Positions 40,719-47,711 of a stretch of 64,000 nt of DNA are shown here, piece by piece; within the stretch, counting starts at the first letter, position 1; every line of letters starts with the position of its first letter. Source of the stretch: Paenibacillus sp. FSL H8-0548. GTDB lineage: Bacteria > Bacillota > Bacilli > Paenibacillales > Paenibacillaceae. Location of the stretch: contig NZ_CP152049.1 in the NCBI RefSeq assembly GCF_038630985.1, positions 1,631,501 through 1,695,500 on the forward strand, in the 5' to 3' direction. The translations under genes and the position numbers were made by a program. A model generated the notes under the pieces. The model was not told where the DNA came from, ran no database searches, and saw only the letters and a program-made list of their open reading frames with translations.

Positions 40719-40729
40719 GAGCGTGAACT

Positions 40730-43700
40730 ATGGGAATGTTTGACAAACGTCGAGAGGATCTAGGCATTGCCTCAGTTGCTACTAGCAGTGTAAGTTCTAA
40801 AAGCGGATCAAGCAGTGGTTCGGCGTTTGCTAACAGACGCGCGAGCATTGAAAAGGAAAGAGAAGTTCAGCGGCAAGCGTCAATTAAAAGAGCTGAACAG
40901 GCAGCAACTACGAGTAAAAAGATTACTCTGCCTACTCTACAGGATCAATTGAGAACAGCGACAACAGCCTTCACGCCGCAAAGCGTAAATACGGATCTCC
41001 GACCAATGCAAGGGCCTGCACAGCCGACAAACCTCCAAAATAGAGCTTCAATCAATGCTGAATTGCCTGGACGCGATATTCCGGTACTCGGATTGGGATT
41101 AAGGGCAGTCGATAAACTCCAAGAGTTGACACAACCTGCTGCAAAAGTAGCTGAGCAATTATATACTCCGGGTGCTGGTATTACCGCCATCGGTGGAGCT
41201 ACAGCGGCAACTGGTAATCTAATATCAAAGTTAGCTCCTAAGCTCGGTATGGGTTCCGGTGCATTGCCTACGATTGGGCGTGAAGTAATCAAAGAGAGCG
41301 TTGTCGGAGCTCCTTTGGCTGCCGGTCAGTCACTTGCATCTAATCCAGAAGGTGGTCTGACCGAGGCTGCTAACCAAGCTAAATGGGGCGCTTTATTTGG
41401 TGCAGCTGGTGGCGGTCTACTTGCTGGAGCTGCTAAAGGTGCTGGAGCAGTAGCTAATAGCTTCGGCGAGCAAGCAATCAGCAACATGTTACAATCATCG
41501 AAAGCGATCCAACAAGCAGGAGACAGCCTTTCAACAGGACGCTTGAAGCTTGGCAACAACGAAACTTATGTAAACAAAGTTATGAGCGATATTAAACCGA
41601 TCGTGTTCGAACGCATGACACCACCGTTAGAAAACCCGAACGAGCTTGCTAAGTGGATTAAACCGCATCTTGGAGACGTGTCTCTTAATGATGTGCGTAA
41701 ACTTTCATATGAGGACATGAGTCAATTAGCAACAGAGGTACAGAGGAACGCAAGTATGTTTGATGTAGCTAAACAAGCGGCTAAGGAGCGCGGTTATAAC
41801 CTCGATGATTTGCTTAATGGGAAATCGCCGAATGTTAGAAAAGAAGCTGATAGGTTACGCATGGGTCGTGTTGCAGGAGCGATAGACGCACCTCAGAATG
41901 CACGTGTTGCATTGTCGAATAAGGACTCGCTGCTGCCAGCGGCTCCAACTTCTGCACCAAAAGAACATTGGTTTAACAAACTGTTCGGTGACAAATCAAT
42001 TGGTATCACTCCTGGAGCAAACGGCCAAGAATTAATTGATACTCAAATCGTGAGCAGGGCCAAGGAACGTACATCACTCGTTGAACGCGCAGAGAATCTA
42101 GCTTCAGCGACAAATGAGGATTATATCGACCGGTTCGTACCATTTAAACAGATTGATAAAGAAACATACGATGCTGCTATGGATTCTACTAGAGCAAATA
42201 ACCTTGCTAACGTGACTATCAAAGATAAGTTTGTGGACCTAGAGGGCAACGTGCTAGGTAAGTCATTGAAAGATGTATATGCCACTGTGCCGCGTGGAAA
42301 GAAGAACATAGCTGATAGATATGTTATTATGCGTGATGCCATTAGCCGTATGGACAGAGGTTTGAAAGTATACGGCAATGAAACGTGGTTCCCTCAATCC
42401 GGAACGGAAGCAGCTGCAATGCTCAGTCAATTAGAAGCTCGTAACCCGTGGTTGAAGCAATTCGGAGATGATTGGAACCAATTCAACGGTAATCGTCAGG
42501 ATTTGTGGGTACAGAGTGGTATCGCATCACCTGAACTTATCGGCGTGCTCAGAAATTCGAATCCAAACTACGCTCCTATGATGCGTCAAGTCAGCAAAAC
42601 GAACCTGAAAAATAGGCTAGCATTCAACTCTTCACGGTCAGGATTCAGCGGTCAGAGAGCACCGATCCAACGGGCAGTCGGAAGTACAAAGAAGATCATC
42701 GAACCAGCACAGGGCATGATCGAAAGCACTGGGGCATCGTACAATGCGATGATGCGTAACAGGGCAATGGTCAAATTGCATGATGCCATAAAAGCCGATC
42801 CCGACAAGTACAAAGGCGTAATAGAAATAGTCGAAGAAACAGCAGATATGAAGAAGGCCACGTTGAAAGCGATAAATGAAGCGCTTGAGGATAATGGTCC
42901 CGATGGTGTAGCAGCAATGTTGAATGATGAACTGAACGGTCTTTTCAAGAAAGCTAAACAAGCCACAGGAGACAGCCAAGCGACTGTAACTGTAATGTTA
43001 GAGGGTAATCCCGTTAAGCTGCGTGTAAGCGATCCTAGTCTTTTGAAAGCTATTGAGGGGATATCGCCGGAACAATTGAATGATGTGGTGAAGATAGTTA
43101 ACGGATTATCAAAACTAATCAAGCAATCAGCAACAGGACTACTGGCACCACTTCAAGGGGCGAAACTTGCGCTACGCGACATGCCAATTGCAGCTGCTCA
43201 ATCAAAGAACAAGAAGATGTTTCTTGCAGATATAAGTCACGCAATGGTTAGCCAAATAGCCGATTGGTTACCTTCATTCGTTCCAGGAGCTAAAAATGTT
43301 GGTAAATTAGCGCGTGAATACTATCGAGCTGGCGGTGGTTATGAAGCGTATTTAAAAGGGGATTCAAAGATTAGATCAGTTAGTGCGGACATAACGAGAG
43401 ATCCTATACTATCGGGACGTAATGCTCTGAAAACGATCAGAAATTATAACCCTCTCAGGCCATTGAAAGCACTAGGCGACGCTATGGAAAACATCCCTCG
43501 CATATCTGCATTTAACGCCGAGATGCGCAAGACGGGATGGAGTAGGGATCCTGAGAATGTCAGAGCTGCCGTCGATGCCGCACGAGAAGCAACGGTTAAC
43601 TGGTCAAGGCGCGGTCATAGAGGGGCGAACATTGAAGCGTTCTTGCCATATTCTAACGCTGCTGTACAAGGGACTTATAGATTGGTTAAGAGATTCAAAG

Positions 43701-44698
43701 AGCAACCCGTTTCTGCAGTAGCTTTAATACTTGGTATTGCTGGCGCTAAAATCGCAGCATACGAGAAGTATAAGAACGACCCCGATTTCCAACAACGCAG
43801 CCGATTTGAGAAAGGCATACCAGTCGGAAAAACCGCTGACGGTAAATTTAGAACAATCCCTGTTGAGCCTACAGAAGCATATATCGCTGATCAAATCCTC
43901 AACTTCTATAAATGGGCTAAAGATGGTCAGGATCTACCAGGAGTAAAAGAAAATATTCAAGAGGGAGCTAACGCATTCTTACCTAAATACCTAGCAGGTC
44001 CAGCAGCAGCATTCACAAATCCAGAAAGAAAATTAGACCCAGTGGCGGCTGTGAAATCTTCATTAGGCGGATCATCAATTGAGCCAGTAGTGTCTGTATT
44101 TAGTGGACAAAACTATTTCGGTGGTGACGTTGTACCAAGAGAATACCAAGGCCTACCCAGAAATATGCAACAAAATGAAACGACGAGTGCTGCAGCTAAC
44201 TGGGCAGCGGAGAATATGGGGATCGATGCTTTTACCTTTGATTACTTAGCTCAGAAATTCGGCGGCGACCTTGCGAAAGTAGGATTACCAATGACTTCAA
44301 CTGTTGGAAAAGGTGATCCTGTAGGAAATGCGTGGGATGAAACGCTAACTAAGCTGAAACTTCTTGAAGATCCGGTGATGAAGAATCGTATATCCGAGGA
44401 TTACTACGGTTATGCAACAAGTGTTTCTCAGGCTAAAGCAGCTAATACTGTCGCTGACAAACCTCTCCCAAACTGGTATCAAACGGCCTATGATGAAGTG
44501 ACGAGCACCAAAAAAGGTAGTATATCCTCACGAGTCAGCGAATTGAATTCATCTAAAAAGGAAACACAAAGAAATCCGTTGTTGACCGCGAAAGATAGGT
44601 CTGATAAATTACGAGATATACAAAGAGAAATTAATTTCCTAAGAATACAAGGAATGAAAAGATTGGAAGAGTTGGGAGTGCCTAAAACTAAGGAGTAG
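40730..44698 (+). CDS. Giant ejection/polyvalent protein with LPD38-like domain
   Basis: 1322 residues, the largest protein of the prophage. Ser/Thr-rich N-terminus (1-70); Gly/Ala-rich hydrophobic segments (about 140-245) that could insert in membrane. A long middle includes VTIKDKFVDLEGN and YAPMMRQVSKTNLKNRLAF. A region at about 790-1100 (GLLAPLQGAKLALRDMPIAAAQSKNKK ... GHRGANIEAFLPYSNAAVQGTYRL) resembles LPD38, a domain of polyvalent proteins injected with phage DNA. A short charged C-terminus ends it. No lysozyme or tape-measure repeats seen. Likely enters the host with the genome. Confidence 0.65.
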   Translation: MGMFDKRREDLGIASVATSSVSSKSGSSSGSAFANRRASIEKEREVQRQASIKRAEQAATTSKKITLPTLQDQLRTATTAFTPQSVNTDLRPMQGPAQPTNLQNRASINAELPGRDIPVLGLGLRAVDKLQELTQPAAKVAEQLYTPGAGITAIGGATAATGNLISKLAPKLGMGSGALPTIGREVIKESVVGAPLAAGQSLASNPEGGLTEAANQAKWGALFGAAGGGLLAGAAKGAGAVANSFGEQAISNMLQSSKAIQQAGDSLSTGRLKLGNNETYVNKVMSDIKPIVFERMTPPLENPNELAKWIKPHLGDVSLNDVRKLSYEDMSQLATEVQRNASMFDVAKQAAKERGYNLDDLLNGKSPNVRKEADRLRMGRVAGAIDAPQNARVALSNKDSLLPAAPTSAPKEHWFNKLFGDKSIGITPGANGQELIDTQIVSRAKERTSLVERAENLASATNEDYIDRFVPFKQIDKETYDAAMDSTRANNLANVTIKDKFVDLEGNVLGKSLKDVYATVPRGKKNIADRYVIMRDAISRMDRGLKVYGNETWFPQSGTEAAAMLSQLEARNPWLKQFGDDWNQFNGNRQDLWVQSGIASPELIGVLRNSNPNYAPMMRQVSKTNLKNRLAFNSSRSGFSGQRAPIQRAVGSTKKIIEPAQGMIESTGASYNAMMRNRAMVKLHDAIKADPDKYKGVIEIVEETADMKKATLKAINEALEDNGPDGVAAMLNDELNGLFKKAKQATGDSQATVTVMLEGNPVKLRVSDPSLLKAIEGISPEQLNDVVKIVNGLSKLIKQSATGLLAPLQGAKLALRDMPIAAAQSKNKKMFLADISHAMVSQIADWLPSFVPGAKNVGKLAREYYRAGGGYEAYLKGDSKIRSVSADITRDPILSGRNALKTIRNYNPLRPLKALGDAMENIPRISAFNAEMRKTGWSRDPENVRAAVDAAREATVNWSRRGHRGANIEAFLPYSNAAVQGTYRLVKRFKEQPVSAVALILGIAGAKIAAYEKYKNDPDFQQRSRFEKGIPVGKTADGKFRTIPVEPTEAYIADQILNFYKWAKDGQDLPGVKENIQEGANAFLPKYLAGPAAAFTNPERKLDPVAAVKSSLGGSSIEPVVSVFSGQNYFGGDVVPREYQGLPRNMQQNETTSAAANWAAENMGIDAFTFDYLAQKFGGDLAKVGLPMTSTVGKGDPVGNAWDETLTKLKLLEDPVMKNRISEDYYGYATSVSQAKAANTVADKPLPNWYQTAYDEVTSTKKGSISSRVSELNSSKKETQRNPLLTAKDRSDKLRDIQREINFLRIQGMKRLEELGVPKTKE

Positions 44699-44706
44699 GT
44701 AGCGGT

Positions 44707-44883
44707 ATGTCGACCAAATTCAAAAACGGTTTTTTAGTACTTCTTAACATGATTGGCGTTGTGGCTATAGTATATTTCGGATCGCTTCTATTATACGAAA
44801 TTGAATCAATTTACGAATATATAGGCGATAAAATACCGATTCTCGGAAGGTTGTTTGAGTGGGCAGAAAGTATTTTCCGCTAA
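44707..44883 (+). CDS. Small membrane protein
   Basis: 58 residues with one hydrophobic helix (about 8-29, GFLVLLNMIGVVAIVYFGSL) and an amphipathic C-terminus. It starts 8 bases after the giant protein. Could be a holin-like or unknown membrane protein. The 580 bases after it hold regulatory RNA signals and a minus-strand toxin rather than long genes. Confidence 0.55.
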   Translation: MSTKFKNGFLVLLNMIGVVAIVYFGSLLLYEIESIYEYIGDKIPILGRLFEWAESIFR

Positions 44884-45015
44884 ATGATGAAAAAGGCACC
44901 AATCCCCACATTGCACGTCTAAAACACCTATGATATGCTTACAATAACAAAAGAGAGCAGTTCGCCAACTGCCCTCCTGCACGATACTTGGGTGGGAGAC
45001 CTCTAAACGATCAGA

Positions 45016-45057
45016 AAATAACCCGGACCTTGCGCAACTTGGGCGGGTTATTTTCGT
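45016..45057 (+). terminator. Terminator of the late structural operon
   Basis: AAATAACCCG at 45016-45025 pairs with CGGGTTATTT at 45044-45053, followed by TCGTTT. It separates structural genes from the toxin-antitoxin and lysis region. Confidence 0.75.
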
Positions 45058-45113
45058 TTATGCAGCTCAACAAATTTGGTTACACCAAGAATTAAATGGT
45101 GTATACTTGACTA

Positions 45114-45240
45114 AAATAAGAAAGAGCGCAGATGTATCAGCATCTACGCCCTTGGTACACATCCGCTTTAAGAGCGGTCAGCTTTGGAAGATTGGTTAAT
45201 GGGTAGACCGAACCTTGCCGGGGGCGGTCTATTTGTCTTT
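45114..45240 (+). ncRNA. RatA-like antisense RNA (type I antitoxin candidate)
   Basis: A promoter with TTACAC at 45080-45085, a 16-bp spacer and TATACT at 45102-45107 would start an RNA near 45114. The RNA ends at a hairpin (GACCG/CGGTC at about 45215-45229) followed by TATTTGTCTTTT. It runs opposite to the toxin transcript over the last codons and whole 3' region. This is the convergent arrangement of txpA/ratA in Bacillus subtilis. Confidence 0.6.
45118..45149 (-). terminator. Terminator of the toxin transcript
   Basis: On the minus strand GCGTAGATG (45141-45149) pairs with CATCTGCGC (45126-45134), followed by TCTTTCTTATTTT. A toxin mRNA ending here would overlap nearly the entire antisense RNA. 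Confidence 0.65.
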
Positions 45241-45303
45241 TCTGATCAGTAACACGAGTGTTGCGAATGCGATCATAAGATACATCGTCTCGAATACTGT
45301 CAT
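45229..45303 (-). CDS. Putative holin-like type I toxin (TxpA/BsrG-like)
   Basis: 24 residues, MTVFETMYLMIAFATLVLLI followed by RKDK: a single membrane helix with a charged tail, matching the Hol_Tox small-toxin pattern. AAAGGAGG ends 9 bases before this ATG; an ATG at 45312 directly abuts the ribosome site and is less likely. Its promoter is at 45371-45379 on the same strand. The antisense RNA at 45114-45240 would pair with its 3' region. Such pairs sit in prophages (skin element, SPbeta) and help maintain them. Confidence 0.78.
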   Translation of the reverse strand: MTVFETMYLMIAFATLVLLIRKDK

Positions 45304-45370
45304 AAGCGTCATCCTCCTTTCACAGAGGATTAGCCGACCGCCCTTATCGCCTTTTATGTACTTAACAGGA

Positions 45371-45379
45371 ATTATACCA
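45371..45379 (-). promoter_or_regulatory. Extended -10 promoter of the toxin gene
   Basis: On the minus strand the sequence reads TGGTATAAT, a perfect extended -10, about 60 bases before the toxin start. The untranslated leader could fold. Confidence 0.6.
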
Positions 45380-45397
45380 CATCTTTACAAAACTAGA

Positions 45398-45452
45398 ATG
45401 ATATAATATAATTCGCATGTAGCCATTGGGAAGGCATCCCATGGCTATTTTT
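45398..45452 (+). promoter_or_regulatory. Promoter followed at once by a terminator (attenuator or short RNA)
   Basis: TGATATAAT at 45399-45407 is a perfect extended -10. About 6 bases past the expected start near 45414 begins a strong hairpin (TAGCCA-TGGGA pairing with TCCCA-TGGCTA, 45420-45447) and a run of five T residues. Unhindered transcripts would be only about 40 nt. This resembles phage late promoters whose transcripts need antitermination, here ahead of the lysis genes. Confidence 0.6.
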
Positions 45453-45466
45453 GCGTTCGGGAGTTG

Positions 45467-45739
45467 ATGCAATTGATTGAATTCCACGAATCGGAACACT
45501 ATAACTCACCACTAAGCGACGAGGCGCTACGCCTTATCGCTTTTTTTGTTGACCGCGACACTTACGACAAGCTGCTCTATAGGGGTGCAACCTATGTACG
45601 ATCTTATTATAGAAATGGCTCATACCCTTTGGAAAAACGGATTCAGCTTAACCGCATTAGGCACAGCCGTATACGTATTATTGAAGCAACGCAAAGTGAA
45701 GAAGAAGTTACGCCGCTATATCCCTTGGCTGTTGGATGA
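45467..45739 (+). CDS. Doubtful ORF upstream of holin
   Basis: 90 codons from ATG 45467 (MQLIEFHESEHYNSPLSDEALRL...), overlapping the holin gene in another frame over its last 146 bases. A strong terminator hairpin lies inside it at 45514-45549. The ribosome site is poorly spaced. It may be a small leader-like gene or not coding. Confidence 0.25.
   Translation: MQLIEFHESEHYNSPLSDEALRLIAFFVDRDTYDKLLYRGATYVRSYYRNGSYPLEKRIQLNRIRHSRIRIIEATQSEEEVTPLYPLAVG
45514..45549 (+). terminator. Second terminator ahead of the lysis genes
   Basis: AAGCGA at 45514-45519 pairs with TCGCTT at 45537-45542, with an inner GGCG/CGCC stem, then TTTTTGTT. With the hairpin at 45420-45447 it forms two successive barriers before holin. 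Confidence 0.7.
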
Positions 45740-46157
45740 TGATTCAGAGGTCAAGGCGTACATTCATAATCAACATTTGATCATGGAAAGGTTGGGAATC
45801 GAATCGAGTGGACAAGAAGGCCCAATGATACCTATTCCGACGAACTTGAAGCAATCATCAAAATTATCATGGGGAGTGAAGATCATGAAAGAATACCTCA
45901 AAAAGCTAGGAAAAACGAAGTTTCAAGCACTCCTAGCATCGTTAATCGTAAACGGCATTAGCGCGTATTTGTTCCTGTCCGGCACACTAGACATTGACGG
46001 TCAGCTTAATACGTGGATGCCAGTCATTAACCTTACAGTAGGAACGATTTCAACATGGGTTTATATCATGGTTGAGGGCGGTATCGATAAAGCTAGAGTA
46101 GGAAAGGGGAATACGAATGACAACACAGTGGACTTTACCCAAGACTCTGCCAAGTAA
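45594..46157 (+). CDS. Holin-like membrane protein, possible fusion or dual start
   Basis: 187 residues from ATG 45594. The N-terminal part (1-75) has one hydrophobic helix, a very basic stretch (KQRKVKKKLRRYIP) and HNQHLIMERLGIE. The C-terminal 90 residues (from ATG 45885, itself preceded by GGGGAGTGAAG) have two membrane helices (ALLASLIVNGISAYLFLSG and INLTVGTISTWVYIMVEGG) and match a typical phage holin in size. It may be two proteins fused in frame, or one gene with an internal start. Directly precedes and overlaps the amidase. Confidence 0.65.
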   Translation: MYDLIIEMAHTLWKNGFSLTALGTAVYVLLKQRKVKKKLRRYIPWLLDDDSEVKAYIHNQHLIMERLGIESSGQEGPMIPIPTNLKQSSKLSWGVKIMKEYLKKLGKTKFQALLASLIVNGISAYLFLSGTLDIDGQLNTWMPVINLTVGTISTWVYIMVEGGIDKARVGKGNTNDNTVDFTQDSAK

Positions 46158-46860
46158 CCTAGCATCCGTTCCAATCATCGACCTACGCGGTCAGATACCA
46201 GTTAACCCTAAAGGTAGTTGGACGGACATAAACCCTCCTAGAAACGTTGATGCGCTCACAGATATTGTATTGCACCATGACGCTATATCAAAGGCTGATA
46301 CAGCCAAATACAGCGATCTTCAACTGATAATAAACATTGCCAATTCGCACATCAGTTTGACAAAAAACCGCGCAAACGGTGATGGAGGATTTCCATATTC
46401 GTTATTTGTGCGGAATGGTAAAGTGTACATTTGTAACGATCTAACAACATTCGTATATGGTGTTGCTTCTAATAATAGCTATACCGTTCATATATCTGTA
46501 TCAGGCAACTACGCTGCCAATGACGTGCTGATCGATTCTGACCGTAACGCCTTGTATGCTGCGTACTATATCGCCAAAGCCAGTATGCCAGCGTTCAAGT
46601 CGCTTAAAGCACATGGAGAGATAACACCAACACTATGCCCGGGCTATGATATGGTGAAGGTACGAGCAGACATTGCAGATATTGATTTTAGTATGCTGCT
46701 GAACGAGAACTTACAAGGGCAGTTGTTGAATGCTGCATCACTGCAAACGAGAGTTAAAGACCTCTACGACAAAGCGGCAGCTCCAGGGAAGAATCAGGTT
46801 GAAGCAATACGGAAGTTATCGAGAGTAGCGGATATAATGCGAAATGAAGGGTTATTATAA
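46117..46860 (+). CDS. Endolysin, N-acetylmuramoyl-L-alanine amidase (Amidase_2)
   Basis: 247 residues. The PGRP/Amidase_2 domain spans about 15-195: IVLHHDAISKADTAKY holds the first zinc histidines, and KAHGEITPTLCPGYDM carries the second His and Cys. The C-terminal 50 residues are helical (SLQTRVKDLYDKAAAPGKNQ...), a possible wall-binding or oligomerisation part. No signal peptide, so release depends on the holin, which it overlaps by 41 bases. AAAGGGGAATACG precedes the ATG. Confidence 0.87.
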   Translation: MTTQWTLPKTLPSNLASVPIIDLRGQIPVNPKGSWTDINPPRNVDALTDIVLHHDAISKADTAKYSDLQLIINIANSHISLTKNRANGDGGFPYSLFVRNGKVYICNDLTTFVYGVASNNSYTVHISVSGNYAANDVLIDSDRNALYAAYYIAKASMPAFKSLKAHGEITPTLCPGYDMVKVRADIADIDFSMLLNENLQGQLLNAASLQTRVKDLYDKAAAPGKNQVEAIRKLSRVADIMRNEGLL

Positions 46861-46910
46861 AACCGCTTGATAAACGTATAACATTTTTGTTAAAATTAAC
46901 TATAGTGTTC

Positions 46911-47090
46911 AAGTAAGTCCTCAGACCGGACGAACAATCTCGTAAGCTGCCTGTGTGGTAGTTCCCCTGAGGCTATGAGTGCTATTTTAGGGACTGGGCT
47001 TACCCGGGCCTTTTAATTAAAGGCTGGCCGTTGCATCCGAAACATCATCCGTGTTGGGTGATTATCAGGGTTCAGCGTCTGGCTTTTTTT
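46911..47090 (+). ncRNA. Candidate structured RNA at the prophage right end
   Basis: A promoter (TTGATA 46867-46872, TAAAAT 46891-46896) precedes about 180 bases with nested pairings. CCGGACG (46926-46932) pairs with CGTCTGG (47076-47082), GTAAGC (46942-46947) with GCTTAC (46998-47003), and GCCTTT (47008-47013) with AAAGGC (47019-47024). It ends in seven T residues. It may be an independent RNA or the leader of the gene at 47107. No known RNA family is recognised with confidence. Confidence 0.5.
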
Positions 47091-47106
47091 ATATTGGAGG
47101 ACTAAC

Positions 47107-47286
47107 ATGACCGAACCCATCAAACTAATCGACCTCTACAAAGACGGCCTGTGTATGTGTATGGCTGCCATGAAAGGCAAGCACATCACAATCAACGAAA
47201 AGCTACACGCCAGCACCCACTTTAGAATTTACATGTGCATCAAATGTAATAAGCCTGTGTATGGCCCATCATATCCTTATCGTTAA
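47107..47286 (+). CDS. Small cysteine-rich phage protein
   Basis: 59 residues with CMC and CIKC pairs (about residues 16-18 and 44-47), probably one zinc site. TTGGAGGACTAAC precedes the ATG. Last gene of the prophage, between the structured RNA and attR, a position often used for lysogeny-expressed genes. Function unknown. Confidence 0.6.
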   Translation: MTEPIKLIDLYKDGLCMCMAAMKGKHITINEKLHASTHFRIYMCIKCNKPVYGPSYPYR

Positions 47287-47287
47287 T

Positions 47288-47326
47288 CCCCAGTTATCCA
47301 CAATGCTGGGGATATTTTTTATTCTT
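47288..47326 (+). terminator. Terminator at the prophage right edge
   Basis: CCCCAG at 47288-47293 pairs with CTGGGG at 47306-47311, followed by a long T-rich run (TTTTTTATTCTTTTTT). It insulates phage transcription from the interrupted cpaF. Confidence 0.7.
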
Positions 47327-47337
47327 TTTTAAGTGCT

Positions 47338-47362
47338 CTTTTGTCCAAGACAAAAGCATGTC
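47338..47362. other. attR: crossover core with adjacent inverted repeat
   Basis: TGTC at 47359-47362 matches attL. Phage-side bases hold a perfect inverted repeat, CTTTTGTC (47338-47345) and GACAAAAG (47349-47356). cpaF coding resumes in frame at 47361 (TCA ACG GGC CAT). Confidence 0.82.
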
Positions 47363-47711
47363 AACGGGCCATTCTAACGGAGCAAAGGATATGATGGCTC
47401 GTCTAGAGACGATGGCGCTGAGCGCTGCGGAATTGCCAGTGCTGGTGATTCGTCAGCAAATCGCGTCCGCGATCGATATTGTTATCCATCTATCCAGGTT
47501 CCGTGATCGATCGCGCAGAGTAACTGAAATTTGTGAGGTGATTGGGATGCAAGCTGGAGAAGTACTGCTTCAGCCGTTATTTCTTTTTGAAGAGGAGGAG
47601 GAATGTGGCGCTCAGGTAGTTGGCGGGCTTAAGCGTACAGCGAACCAGCTTGTCAGGCTGGATAAGCTGATTATGGCTGGGAAGAGCATAAACGGAGGAG
47701 TTGCCATATGA
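47361..47711 (+). pseudogene. cpaF: CpaF/TadA secretion ATPase, 3' part
   Basis: Encodes STGHSNGAKDMMARLETM and the remaining C-terminal domain, about 115 residues after the crossover codon. TGHSN with DMMARLETM is the conserved region after Walker B in CpaF, so this is the missing end of the gene at 4400. An ATG at 47358-47360 formed by the junction has no ribosome site. Joined to the 5' part it gives a 412-residue protein, normal for the family. The next gene overlaps its stop by 4 bases. Confidence 0.92.

Larger units (their letters stand above)
5286..47362. mobile_element. Complete-looking temperate prophage, about 42 kb, integrated in cpaF
   Basis: Bounded by the TGTC cores that split cpaF. 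In order it carries serine integrase, two immunity modules, early and replication genes, packaging, head, short-tail and ejection genes, a toxin-antitoxin pair, holin and amidase. Only one clear decayed gene (10891-11067) was seen, so induction and excision are plausible. Portal, connector and tailspike genes without tape-measure or tail-tube genes suggest podovirus morphology. Confidence 0.93.

Noticed and set aside
42638..43122. Minus-strand ORFs of 113 and 156 codons inside the giant ejection protein
   Set aside because: Opposite-strand shadows of a long biased frame without start signals.
45215..45406. Plus-strand 63-codon ORF over the toxin region
   Set aside because: It is the complement of the toxin, its ribosome site and promoter; no ribosome site of its own.
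46911..47090. 6S RNA identification
   Set aside because: Only a short sequence resemblance; promoter-mimic bubble and standard 6S architecture cannot be demonstrated by eye.
5306..47286. Dedicated host-defence system (restriction, CBASS, retron, abortive infection) in the prophage
   Set aside because: No toxin-NTPase, cyclase, reverse transcriptase, methylase or TIR/Sir2 motifs were found; only an anti-defence candidate and a type I toxin pair were supported.
47294..47302. Perfect DnaA box TTATCCACA near attR
   Set aside because: Single copy within a terminator loop and no AT-rich unwinding region or cluster, so no origin can be claimed.
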